A program made the translations under genes and the position numbers. The notes under the pieces were generated by a model, which had not been told where the DNA came from, did no database searches, and saw only the letters and a program-made list of their open reading frames with translations. Below, one piece after another: positions 10,521 through 21,960 of a stretch of 38,279 bases of DNA (positions within the stretch are counted from its first letter, which is position 1; every line of letters starts with the position of its first letter). Source of the DNA: Theodoxus fluviatilis (Eukaryota > Mollusca > Gastropoda > Cycloneritida > Neritidae); the NCBI GenBank assembly GCA_034096865.1, contig JAWQFJ010001116.1, positions 53,683-91,961 of the forward strand, in the 5' to 3' direction.

Positions 10521-12242
10521 GTGACATTTCGATTTTTGGAACTTGTCAAAATGGCTGGCGAAGGATCTGATATGAGTGAGGGAAGTGACATCGAAGTGGA
10601 ATTAGACCCAGAATCGGCCCAAGTTGGTGACGAACCTGACAGATTAGACATCGAACAAGGTGAAGGAGGCGAGTTTTCGGAAGAAGAATCGGATGAAGAT
10701 GTCAGTGAACCCAGAGCAGCAAGTGAGTGGAAGTGCACAGGTTTCACCCAACGCTCCGAAGAAACTTTCAAGCGAACTCCTGGTGTGAAAACAAGCCTGC
10801 CTCCCAACTCCACACCACTGGATGCCTTCGCCAAGCTGTTTGACGATGCTGTCTGGAATCGACTCGTGGAGGAAACGAACCGCTATGCAGAGCAACGATT
10901 GGCACTGGACCCAGGATCATCTGCAAGATGGGCACCCACAGACTAGACCGAGATGAAGACCTTCATTGGACTTTGCCTCGCCATGGGTTTGCTTCCTCTG
11001 TCAGACAGAAGGAACCACTGGAGACAGACAAAGTGGCTATTCACCACCCAAATCCCTCGAGCTATGTCCCGAGACCGTTTCGATGCCATCTGGCGCTTCA
11101 TGCACCTCGAAGATAACCAGGCAATTGTCAACAAGAGCGACAAGCTATGGAAGATGAGATGGCTCCTCTCCCACCTGTCCCAGAACTTCCAGGCTCTCTA
11201 TGAAGTGAATGGACAAGTCACAGTGGATGAGAACATGATGAAGTACAAAGGGAGGCTCTCTTTTCGACAGTATCTTCCCATGAAACCAACAAAATGGGGT
11301 GTCAAAGTGTGGGTCATGGCAGAGAGCACAACTGGGTATGTTGTGAGCTTTCAAGTCTACACCGGTCGAGAAGGACGCCAAGAAAAAGGACTTGCCCATC
11401 GTGTTGTCATGGAGCTTGCCACTCCCTACTTTGGATCCAACCTACAAGTCTACATGGACAACTTCTTCAGTGGAACTGAGCTGTTTCAAGATCTGAAGTC
11501 ACGACAGATCCAGGCTTGTGGAACCGTTCGAGCCAACAGGAAGAGGTTGCCAGACAAAATCATCCCAAAGAAAGGCAAGAAAACTCCCATGACAAGACAT
11601 CAATTCAAAGTGGCCCAGAAGGAGGACTTGACATTTTGTGTTTGGCAAGCCAAAAAAGCAGTGTTGGTGTTGTCAAATTTTCATGATCCAACTCACAGGG
11701 GCCATGTGACAAGGAGGGCTGCTGACAAAACCCTGGTGAGAGTTGAGGTGCCATCATCCCTTGCAGACTACCAGCAGCACATGAGAGGGGTGGACCTCCT
11801 GGACCAGTTGATCAACTACAACTCCTTTGACCATCGCTCCAAAAAGTGGTGGAGGAGGATTTTTTTCTTCCTTCTTTCAGTTGCATGCTACAATGCTTTT
11901 GTTGCATCCAGGAGCCAGGGTGAATCCAGCACCCAGACATCTTCTCCAAGAAGAAGATACAGAGAATGGCTGGAGGACCTTTCCATGCAGTTGGTGACTC
12001 CATCAACAAGGAGAAGCACTCCACAGCCTGCCCAGCCTGCCAGACCTATCCCAAACCATGACTGTGAGAAGTTGTACTCCAAAAGGAAAACATGTCGGGA
12101 ATGCGCTCCCTCCAGGACCAGTGAAAATGCCAGGGCCTCAGCAACTGTGTATGGTTGCAAGCAGTGCAATGAAGCAGTGCATGTGGAGTGCTTTGGAAAG
12201 CATGTCCGCAGGCATCTGAGTGCTGCACCTATGCAACCATAA
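10521..12242 (+). pseudogene. piggyBac-family transposase (PGBD4-like), one in-frame stop
   Basis: One reading frame runs 573 codons from ATG 10521 (or the ATG at 10551, which begins MAGEG) to the TAA ending at 12242. It is broken only by TAG at 10944-10946, just before the conserved TEMKTFIGLCLAMG block. Seen: an acidic Ser/Glu/Asp N-terminus, then the DDD catalytic core. Its aspartates are in VTVDENMMKYKG (11226-11228), VYMDNFFSG (11457-11459) and MRGVDLLDQL (11793-11795). Spacing is 77 and 112 residues, close to that of the moth piggyBac transposase. The C-terminus has a Cys-rich zinc domain with several paired Cys and His (KTCREC, YGCKQCNEAVHVEC, GKHVRRH). piggyBac transposases cut and paste at TTAA. 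I could not find flanking TTAA plus inverted repeats, so element borders are unknown. The near-intact frame indicates a young copy or one stop-bearing allele. Confidence 0.9.
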
Positions 12243-14785
12243 CTATTCTATCTCCAGTAGGGAGTTCCCCCTATTTCTCCTGTGTGTATATATACAGTTG
12301 CGTTTGACGGTTTCTCAACCTAGCAGATTCTCCTGAACGAAACATCTTGAATCAGTCGAACTGTTTTACATCAACTGTTCTCATGAGAGACCACGATGAA
12401 TGACAAAGAAGAATGCGTAAATGTTGATGGACTAGGCCAAGAAGTGTTGCAAAGGCGGGGGAATAGCATGGAACAGCAAGAGGCAGGGGCATGACATATT
12501 AGACTCTTTTGGTGTAAGTTTCCTTGGGCTGTGGATATTTCATGATTCTTGATCGTTTCAAGATCTGTGTGGAATCCTACACCAGAATGTGGATTACTTT
12601 GCTTGATTTCTGCATGAAAATGCCAAGGTATGTATATGCATGAGATGTGTTTGCAGAAGTTCTAAAGACAAAAATTTCACTGACGTCAGGATGTCATATC
12701 CTCCAGTCCAGAAAATGAATAATGTTTAGAAATCTCATAAATGTTATGAGATGATGCAAAAATGGTTAGTATTTTTGCCCATGTTAATTAATTTGTCATC
12801 TGTGAACGTTCAATGAAGAGAACAATCATATGCTATGCTAGAAAGAGTTTCGTGTCATGTAACAATATTTTATTTCTCTTTTTTTATTATGATACTGTGT
12901 AAAGCATTGTTCTTATTTTGTGAAAGATGATGACATAATAACAAAGCACAATATCTTAGTTACAAATCAGTGCCTAATTGATATACATACATTGACCAAA
13001 AAATGAGAAAAATGCAAATGTGCAATAAAGACGGAGAATGGTAAAATGCTGATATCACAGCAAGTTTCATTTGATTTTGTGTGAAATACGTTGTAAATCA
13101 TGGATGTTGCTGTAATTTACTCACATGATTGATAAACGGTTCACATTCTTTTACAGTTAAAACTGTTGCATTTTAATTCATCATTTCATCTACAACAGGT
13201 TGTAAAAGTGCAGAGAATTGTCATTTTCCGCTATTTTTTTATTTTTCTTAAAATGGCAAAAACAAAGTATTTGTAAGAGAGGCAAATGCTTGACATGACT
13301 AGAAAGCCAAGAATATAAGCTTTCTTACAGTGTTTGAAGCAAAAAAATATCTTGTACACAAGCAGAGAAAATAAATGTTGAAACCGGTCACTGGATTTGT
13401 GTTTTTTTGTTTTGCAAAAATGCTCAGGAACCAGGGAGCTTTTTTAAAATACAGATAACGATAGGCGGAAATGGTTTAAGTCTACGTACATGTAGATAAA
13501 ATGATGAAGAAATTACATCAGCAAAATTACTGTGGAATCAGTTTTTACGAAAGAGTGTCTACTCTAATGGTGTTAACGACGATTTGATTTCCTGTAGAGC
13601 AAATGACAGCGGTAATGTGTGCTGAATGTACATTTCCCCCATTTGTCAAATCCTTTGACTACTGAGCGTTTTCTGTAGTGACAACAGTAATAACTGTGCA
13701 CTACAATACATAACTGTGGCAATAACTAATGATGTGATGTCAAACTAATGCTGGAAAAACATCCCGTAACGTGTAACCGCACCAACACAACACCTAAATA
13801 ATTTTCTTTGTTCGCTTTTTTATCCTTTGTGTATCCTGTATGATTGCACTTTGATTTGCTCTTGAACATGAAGGGGAAGAATCAACCTCTTATTCAATCA
13901 CACATAATGCCAAATATCTTTAACTAAAGTTTCTGTTGCACTCAATCCCTGTTTGCGTTGTGCTGTTTTTCACCTTTTTGATTGCTCATCTGTGACTGGA
14001 ATATCGTCGTCCTAGCGTGTAAGTAACACAGAACTTCCACATAAACTGAATACCGGTGAATATAAGGGCGGTTCTGGATAGGTATTCGTCAAGTCTTGAC
14101 AAATATTGACCAAATATTTGATCAAACTTTGACGGTTCTTGGCAAAGACGTATTCGTTGGCTTAGAACAGTCTGAAGACTCGATCGGGAGTTCTCTACAA
14201 GAGTGCGTCGCTTACAAGCGCGGTGGAAAACCGTGCATTTCGAAAAGTTCGAAAAGCGCTTGTGGGTTTCCAAACCATGATTCATCTCAGTATGGGAATC
14301 CATTCAGTTTTCATTGCAAGTACCGTTCATGTGGATTGCCGACATTGGTATTGTTGTACTCTGCATGAACGAAAACCACCATGCTTCGATTTTTATTCTG
14401 TCTTTATAAAGCGGGAAAAGTAATGCTTTTTATCATTAACCAGATTATTTTGCACCACACATATGCATCAGGCTACCATAATCTTTTCAGTGCCTTAACA
14501 TGTAAGTGTATTTTTTACGCATGTATAGTGAATCTCTTTGAGACAAGATTACTAAGCTAATGTTAATTCTATCCTCTTTTTTCTACACCCTTGAAAAATA
14601 ATAGTTTTTTTTTTAAATTTGTATATGGAGATAAGGTTACCCCTACCTTAAAACATATTTGGGTGAAGAAAGGGCGTAAAATTTGCCCATACACTATAAA
14701 CAATTTGTTTTAATTTTTTGTGCAATATTTTAAAAGGCGTCATAATCAGGATATGTTATTGTGTATGTAGATTTATGTGTCAAAG
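12243..14785. other. AT-rich 3' flank of the piggyBac copy, no gene seen
   Basis: AT-rich DNA. AATAAA occurs near 13025 and 13372 and could serve as poly(A) signals. A small ORF at 13986-14303 (-) has no recognisable domain. Any right end of the piggyBac element should lie here, but no GGGTTAA-type terminus was identified. Confidence 0.4.
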
Positions 14786-14795
14786 GTGGGGGTGG

Positions 14796-14852
14796 TGATG
14801 ATGATGATGATGACAATGATGACGATGATGATGATGATGACGATGATGATGG

Positions 14853-14886
<34 letters not shown>

Positions 14887-14922
14887 AATGATGATGATGA
14901 TGATGACGATGATGATGAAGAA
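14796..14922. repeat. (GAT)n microsatellite
   Basis: About 40 GAT/GAC triplets with few interruptions. It yields poly-Asp on the plus strand and poly-Ser on the minus strand, neither supported as protein. Confidence 0.95.
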
Positions 14923-14929
14923 ATAAAGC

Positions 14930-16710
14930 ATGGGAACCATGGTACCTCTTCTCCACTCAATTCGAGGTGGATTTTATAGAGTAAATGAAACGCTTGCGCA
15001 TGCCACGGAAGTTTTGTTGTTTGTTGGACGTCACTCCTGGATGTATTAAATTTTACATGCATGCGTTGCAAGGGCGATAATCTTGGCCAGGCCTCTCGCA
15101 TTCTAAGAACCCGACTCTGGCGCAGTTCGCAATAAATGCGTAATAGACTTGAGCCTTAGCATTACAGCATTGCGCCAAAAATACATCGTTATGATACTCT
15201 TTTTTTTTCTCCTCTTTTTACAGAAATCATTCAGATGTCAAAACTTGTTTCCATTTCAACACAAACATTTTATCTTATCGAATAAATGCTTGTTTATTGC
15301 CTCAACAAGAGTAGATCGGCTATCCCACAAGCCTCTCGTGTGACCTCCATTTGCATATTTCGGACGAAAACCTTCCATCACGTGATGTCAACTGGGCTAG
15401 AGACACTTTCGCCGGTAGGCGAAGTCTCTAGTGAACTAGAATGGGTCTCTCGTGACCTGGAGATATGGACATAAATATGCGCCGCAATAATGCGCAATAA
15501 AAACTTCTTAGATCCACTGAGAGTATCATTTGGAACAAAACCTGACGTACATTCCCAAAATCGAAATGTCTGTCCCCATTTTCGCAGTTTCCTTGGAAAC
15601 GAGCCGTGAAATTAATGTCAGATGACTGCAGGCGCTGGGTCAGTCATCCGGTTTCGCAAGGGAAGAGTTTTTCGATCTGCTTTCAACAAACAGGTGTCGA
15701 TTCTGCCTCAACGAAAGCCGACTGTCTGGCTGAAAAGCTTTGGGTAAAATTCACGGGTCCAAATTCAGGCCGTGACTTACATAGGTAGATTGACTTTTGA
15801 CTTTGAACAAAAACGAGTCTCACATTTGTCGAAGGAAGCGGACCGCATGCAGAGTTTAATTTTCACGAGAAAGAACGGCAGTTATGCGTGGTCACACTCC
15901 CTACCGATATGTACGCGGTGTGGAAAAATTCGATCCGGTACAGGTGGTAAGTTGGGACTAAAGGAGGGTGGGAGGATGGTAGAAGATGGAAGACAAATGG
16001 ACTCCCTGGCTGCCAAGCTTTCGATGCTTGCCTCAGCAGTTCAGCCTGGGATGGCCCTAAGCAGCCACGTAGCAGTGGGGCATCGGGACGGGGTGAGAGC
16101 ATTTATTTAAGACCCAATCCACCGCCTATCCATACTGGAAAATCGACCACAATCCAGGCACTGCATTAAACTGTTGGCCAAATCCTATGTCCGAGCTAAA
16201 GGAATCCAGTGGAACACTGATATAAAGAACAAGTCCTTGCGAATCGATTCGTTTTACCAATAGTGCCTTACTTTATATTGTGGCTCGCCAAATTTCTATA
16301 CAATCTGATGTGCCTTTTCCATGAGTATTGGTCCTGATGTGGGAACAATGTGGGGCCGAGGGTTCTTAACTATTTTGAGTTTAGAATCGATAAACTCATG
16401 GACCGACAAATAACTCTCAATCTGCACAGAGGTTGAACTATAAGAAACCTATGTACAGATTAAGGAGTTAAGTTGTCCCCAAAACCAACGTAATGGTTGA
16501 CACGTAATATATTTAAATATCTCGACGAAATCATACTCGTGCATCGAATGATACAATGATATTGGATCTATGGACATTAGAAAGTGGTTAATTGCCTTTT
16601 CTGAGTTTAAATTTAATAACATTATCGGCAGGTAAAAACCCAACTATGGTAGTTCACCGCCTCTGACTGTATCAGAAACACTTAAATACAAGTTGATATG
16701 TGTATAGCAA
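14930..16710. other. Unassigned noncoding stretch
   Basis: Contains the inverted partner of the 40-bp repeat at 15405-15444. Short ORFs around 15606-16110 have no motif. No gene supported. Confidence 0.35.
15396..15444. repeat. Hairpin-forming copy of the 40-bp repeat
   Basis: CTAGAGACACTTTCGCC then GGTA then GGCGAAGTCTCTAG is an imperfect inverted repeat. 15405-15444 is also the reverse complement (36/40) of 10294-10333. Confidence 0.75.
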
Positions 16711-16714
16711 ATTG

Positions 16715-16717
<3 letters not shown>

Positions 16718-16784
<67 letters not shown>

Positions 16785-16786
16785 AA
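16718..16786. repeat. (GA)n microsatellite at a LINE 3' end
   Basis: About 33 GA dinucleotides followed by a short A run. The LINE (minus strand) ends directly against it. Confidence 0.95.
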
Positions 16787-18655
16787 AAAAAACTTGAACT
16801 TGAACTTGAACTTTATTATCAAGGCCATCGGCCCATTGCAAATTCACGAGTTTACCATAAAACACAATAATCATCGCCAGTTTAGTCACAGAGCGGGTCG
16901 AACAGTTACCGGGACCATACATCTGTCCCCTAGTCTGTGGGTACGCATTTCAAGAGCATAATATATGTACATGGCTAAGGATATTATTTTTCTCGTGTCG
17001 GACTCTCGCATTATTACCGTACTCATGGATCCATTGTATTTATTAGGTAACAGATGTCTTAAGTATTTCGAGCGCAATTCATTGTATGCAGTGCATCTAC
17101 AAAGAAAATGCTCTTCATCCTCTCTATCTCCACAGAATGGACATCCGAAATCAGTCTCGTCTGCATATCTTCTATTTACCTTCAAATCGTTGATGCTAAA
17201 CCTGAATCGTATCAAAACATCACGAATTTTCTTTATGTTAATTATGTTCAGGTATTTTTCACATCCTAGGCTACGCTTGAAGAATGAATACCACACGAAT
17301 CTATCACTTCTTATAATTGTGCTGTTCCATCTTTGTAGGTAGCAATCAATCAGTCTTTGCTTAAAAGTACGCAGGAATAGTTTTCCATTTCCAACCCCTC
17401 CACTGATCCACACAAATCCAAAACCGTGTCTAAAGAGGCAAATTTTGACTTGGTCGGACCAGTTTCGTTCCTCCGAGATGGACGACTTCAGCAGCATCAG
17501 ATATGCTTGTTTCGGAAGTCTGTTTTCTTGCATGCTACCAAGCTTGAGCCAGTACTTATAGCTCGTTCACAGCTGCTGATGTATAAGGAAAATCTTCCTA
17601 GGTCTCCGTATACAGTGTGATTTGGTGACCTAGAGTCGAGTCCGAGAAACTTTTTGTACGCGAATGTGTGGACCCTTTCTATTTTCCTGTGTTCATGAAG
17701 ACTCCATATTTCTGCCGCATACATGAGTGAAGGTTGTACCTGTGCGTCAAACAACCTAGTAAAGACAGTTGTATAGGTACTCCGAACATGCCATAACGCT
17801 TTCAGCACATGCACGCTTTTCATTTTACCTCTGACTGCTATATCGTCTTGCGTAGCTCCAAAGGACAATGGTTAACTACCTCAAGTTTGGTATTATCTAG
17901 GAACCATCTTTCTCCAGCAGCCAAATGTCCTCCTTTTCTGAACACCATAGCTTTTGTTAGTTTTTTTGTTCATCGTCAGGCCTAAAGACTTCGATATATA
18001 TGCCACAGGTTGTTAAATTGGTTTTGAAGACCCACTGGTGAAGTTGACAGCAGTGCGACATCGTCTGCGAATAGCAAAAGGAATATTTCGGCCATGCCTG
18101 ACATTAGTTGTACACCATGTTTACCGTTTGCTCTTATATAGTCTGCTACCGTATCAATGTACAGAGAAAATATGGAAGGACTCTCTAATGCTCCTTGTTT
18201 CAGTCCGACTGGACAGTCGAAAAAGTCCGATATCACGTGACGCCACCGCACGCATGCTTGGACTTTACTGTACATGGCCTTTACCATTAATATGAATTTC
18301 GTTGAGAGACATGCACCTTTAAGGACTTTCCACAGTTGTGGACGATTCACAGAATCGAAGGCTTTACTATAATCAACGAAGGCAACGTACAATTTTCCTC
18401 GCCTATCTCCGTACACATGCCTAAGAATCATACAGTAAAGTGTGAAGATGTGGTCTACTGATGAGTGCTGGGTTCGAAACCCAGCCTGCTCCAAACATAT
18501 TTTGTTTTCAACTGTCATCCATGTTCTCAGGCGTCTTGTTAAGATTGCTGTGAACAGACATTGCGTTCAATAAGGATATGCCTCTATAATTATCAGTGTT
18601 CAGGATATCACCCTTTTTATGTATTGGGATAATTACAGAACGTGACCAGTGTCAC
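16787..18655 (-). mobile_element. LINE fragment D: 5'-truncated non-LTR retrotransposon, RT to 3' tail
   Basis: On the minus strand, the RT domain starts with VIIPIHKKGDILNTDNYRG (near 18650) and runs through EQAGFRTQHSS, VDYSKAFDSVNR, PVGLKQG and the catalytic FADDVALLS. This is followed by decayed SLGLTMN and AMVFRKGGH segments. Then comes a thumb/connector (about 17868-17497) and a C-terminal part (17533-16886) with zinc-knuckle CPFCGDREDEEHFLCRC. Frameshifts occur near 17955, 17870 and 17520, so it is not intact. The 3' end carries AATAAAG, then three TTCAAG hexamers and a T/CT run. The GxxxNxDNYRGISLL RT and C-terminal CCHC place it among jockey/I/CR1-like LINEs; the clade is uncertain. 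Confidence 0.85.
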
Positions 18656-18894
18656 GTACAGAATTCGTGGTGTTTAATATCGGATGAAGTTCTGTACGTG
18701 GATGCTTGTGTAGTGTGTGGCATTCTGTGTTTGTTCTGTGCTTGGATTTTTGTGTCTTGTCAATTGGTTCTAAAGGTTTTTGGAAGAACGTCACATTGAA
18801 GGATTTGGCGATTGTAGAGAGAGTGACGTCAAGGGGTTTTTGATGATGTGACGTTTTTCGATCCAGTGGACAGACTTTGACGGGATAGCAGCGG

Positions 18895-19380
18895 CGGAAG
18901 GATGAGGAGAAGAAAGAGAAAGAAGAAAGGGAGGAGGAGGAGGAAGAAGAAGAAGATGATTTAAGAAGAGGAAGACGACGATTGAAGAAGAGGAAGAAGA
19001 GGATGGCAGAAGAAGATGACGGCATGAAGAAGACAAAAGAAGAAGAGAAGAAGAAGAAGACGATTGCAGAAGAAGAGGACGAAGAAGGATAGCAGCACCG
19101 TCAGGCCACCAGACCGACGTTCTGTATCCGTGAAGAAGAAGAGAAAGAAGACGATTGAAGAAGAAGAGAAGAAGAAGAAGACGATTGCAGAAGAAGAGGA
19201 CGAAGAAGGATAGCAGCACCGTCAGGCCACCAGACCGACGTTCTGTATCCGTGAAGAAGAAGAGAAATAGAAGACGATTAAAGAAGAGGAGGAAGACGAT
19301 TGAAGAAGAAGAGGACGAAGAAGAAGAGGAGGAAGACGATTGAAGAAGAAGAAGAGAACAAAGAAGAAGAGGGAGAAGAG
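18895..19380. repeat. GAA/GA-rich tandem region with 121-bp units
   Basis: Purine-rich sequence. A segment beginning GGATAGCAGCACCGTCAGGC and ending in GTATCCGTGAAGAAG occurs at 19087 and again at 19208 (period 121). The Lys/Glu/Arg-rich plus-strand ORFs and Ser/Leu/Phe-rich minus-strand ORFs are low complexity. Confidence 0.8.
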
Positions 19381-19469
19381 GAGAAGGACGTTGGCGGCAT
19401 CGGCTCATCAGAGAACGACGACTACATCGGGAGGAGGGGAAGGAGAAGGACTGGCGACGGAGTGGATTT

Positions 19470-19634
19470 CAAGATGGACAACGAAACGTTGAGTGTCGAC
19501 ACGAACAATGATACAGCTGAAGATCCTCTGCAGGATCTCACCATCAAGGAGTGTTCGTGAGAGCCCCACGTTGGATGCCAAGGTGAAGACGTTTCATTTT
19601 ATTCTTATTATATTGTTCTGGACTTGGAGTACAC

Positions 19635-19678
<44 letters not shown>

Positions 19679-20570
19679 ATCCCCTGTGTTTTCTTTGTGT
19701 GTTCGTCTTGTCCGGCCGTGTCTGTTTTGGTAGTGCGATTGAAATCGCCAGAGATTAATTGAACTACAACAATTCATGTTTTGTATAATTAAATAATTAC
19801 ATTGTTAACAACTGTTTATTTTTCTTTGTCTGAATTTGAGAGAGAAAAAGAACGGTTGTAACATCAAGCAACCCCAAGACTGGGTTGTGACACATACAGA
19901 AGAACGACGACTAATCTCATGAGAGGGGAAGAGGATAGCCGCATCGCCAGGTCATCAAGAACGCCGACTACATCAAGAGGAGGGTGGAAGATGATGGCCG
20001 CACCCCCAATGTCCATAAGAGAACGAAGACTGCATCAGGGAGGAGGGGAAGCAGAAGACTGTGAACGACGGAGTTGATTGGTGCAAGATGGGCAATGTGC
20101 AACGTTAGTGTTGACAACGAGCAAGGCTACAGCTGAAGATCCTCTGCAGTATCTTCACTCACCAGGTGAAAAACGTTTCATTTTATTTCTGATTTGTACT
20201 GTTTCTGAACTTGAGTACACTCGGAGACGAGGAGAGAAGGAGAAGACGCTATCCCCTGTGGGTGTTTGGTGTTGTTGTTTGTGTGTTCGACGTTGTCCGG
20301 TGGTGTTTCCGTGTCTGTTTGGTAGGGGATTGAAGTCGCATAGATTTTGTCTGTTTGGTAGGCTATTGATGGTAGCGAGATTTGGTCTGTTTTTGGTAGG
20401 AGGCGAATATGCAATCGCCAAGACGTTATTGACTACTAAAGATTCCTGTTTTGTTATACATTAAATAATTATATTGTTCAACTGTTTTTTTTCTTTGTCT
20501 TGAATCTGAGAGAGAAATTACCGGTTGTAACATCAAGCAACCGACCCCAAGACGGTTGTGACAATCTGGT
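19470..20570 (+). repeat. Diverged tandem duplication of about 0.6 kb, possibly LTR-derived
   Basis: Two copies, about 19470-19903 and 20080-20566, share a series of blocks: CAGCTGAAGATCCTCTGCAG, CGTTTCATTTTATT, CTATCCCCTGTG, GTGTGTTCG, TTAAATAATTA, TTTCTTTGTCT, and a common end GGTTGTAACATCAAGCAACC followed by CCAAGAC and GGTTGTGACA. After the second copy comes ATCTGGTGAACCC, which resembles the LTR-end plus primer-binding-site layout of Gypsy-type elements. No gag or pol was seen. The first copy contains a (GA)n run at 19638-19675. Confidence 0.6.
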
Positions 20571-21061
20571 GAACCCAAAGCTAGGCTTCTGAACATATTG
20601 CCGACAGACCCAATTTTCTCCCACGTTTCAAAGCTGTGACAATTCCAGGAATCCCATGGGAAGTCTTTCCTTACTTTGGGCCATGTCCACAGCAACCTCG
20701 TCTTGGCAGGGTTGGACCTCCATGGAATTCTCTTCCTTCCTTAGAGTCTCCAGGGCTTCTTGGAAAGGGGACAGAGAAAGGTCAGGCTTCAAAGTCAGAG
20801 GTCCCGACCCCGACCCTGTAGGGGTCCCTGTGTGTCCCTGGACCTGAGACACAAGGGGTGCAGGGAGGACCTCCAGTCCTGAGAGGAACCTGGCGCAGGG
20901 ATTTCCACGCACAAGTGTAAGACTGGCATTCAAAAACCCCACATGCGACCTTGGAACTTGTTGGACAGACCATGCCCCATGGGACTCCAAAGTCACAGAA
21001 GAGGAATGGCATCCAGAGGCACAAACCCTTGGTCCTCCAAGTGTAATGGATATCTGATGCA
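20571..21061. other. Unassigned stretch cut by a piggyBac element
   Basis: Both strands contain open frames, the longest 20628-21062 (-), 144 codons. If the piggyBac element is removed in silico, that frame stays open about 18 codons further, to a stop near 22832. No domain recognised, and both-strand openness argues against a gene. Confidence 0.3.
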
Positions 21062-21073
21062 TTAACCCTTACC

Positions 21074-21144
21074 GTGGCAGTCGCGTACTGAGACGCGCTC
21101 CGCCTAGCTGCGCCACTGTGGCAGTCGCGTATAAAGACGCGCTC
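21074..21144 (+). repeat. Subterminal direct repeats of the piggyBac element
   Basis: Two 27-bp copies at 21074-21100 and 21118-21144, GTGGCAGTCGCGTACTGAGA-type, agreeing at 24 of 27 positions. The first overlaps the TIR. The position suggests transposase-binding sites, which is inference. Only the TIR copy is seen at the right end. Confidence 0.8.
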
Positions 21145-21338
21145 GATACCCCATGTGTTGTCTTAGCTCTACAGCTACATGATAGGCACGTTTAGCTTGC
21201 AGAGAATGGTCGCTACCTAGAGATAAGAGATAGGGCCTTGGTTTGACTATCATATAGCACTTGATTTTTTGCGAGAACGAGTTTGCAAGCTAAATTTAGG
21301 CGTTGTTGTTGTGCGTCGAGCGAACGTTGAAATTCGCA

Positions 21339-21960
21339 ATGGCTGCTCTGCGCCGGCGTCCTAGAAATGTCTTCGAAGATGTGCAGTTTCTAGACTTCAG
21401 TGAAGATTCCGATTATGACAGTGATGACAATGTAGACTTAGCAATTCGAAGAGGCATCCCTGATGAAAACAATCTGTCTCCCATCGCCCAGGCACCCACT
21501 GAATGACTGATCGCGAGATCGAAGACAATCACAATGTTACGAATGTAAACAATGACTGGTCGAGGGAGAGGAGCGAAGTGCTGCAATGCCCCTTCACGGG
21601 TGAGTCGAAGCTGTGTGTGAATTTGCCTTCGAATCCAGAGCCCATTAATTTCTTCAAACTGTTCATCGATGACTCTATCGTAGAAGTGATGGTTGACCAG
21701 ACCAATCTGTATGCTGAGAAGATCCGCACGACCAATCCATCGCTGCACTCTCGACTTCGCAGCTGAGCTGGAAACCTGTCACGTCACCAAAGATGAAATG
21801 TGCGTGTTCCTTGCAGTCATTTTGATCACTGAACTCGTCATCAAGTCAAGCTTGTCCAAATATTACTCTACAAGCCCCTCTGTGTGACTCCTTGCTTTGA
21901 AGCATACCACAAGAGGACTGATTATGAGAGATTCTTACAGCAGTCTGAAGCAACTGGTGG
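21339..21960 (+). pseudogene. Truncated piggyBac transposase N-terminus
   Basis: ATG at 21339 opens a frame with an acidic stretch (DFSEDSDYDSDDNVDLA). It hits a stop at 21504 and continues in another frame with the conserved lead-in PINFFKLFIDDSIVEVMVDQ and TNLYAEK. After a second shift near 21760 it reads VTKDEMCVFLAVILITELVI and then STSPSV. These are the piggyBac segments before the catalytic core. The DDD core and Cys-rich end are absent; a Pro/Ser/Thr-Gly repeat follows at 21950-22030. Confidence 0.85.

Noticed and set aside
14730..15101. Poly-Ser and poly-Asp ORFs over the GAT tract
   Set aside because: Microsatellite artefacts. The similar acidic stretch at 31183-31411 is kept only because it continues an OTU-like frame.
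20628..21062. 144-codon minus-strand ORF
   Set aside because: No domain; open on both strands; ends are set by chance and by the piggyBac insertion.
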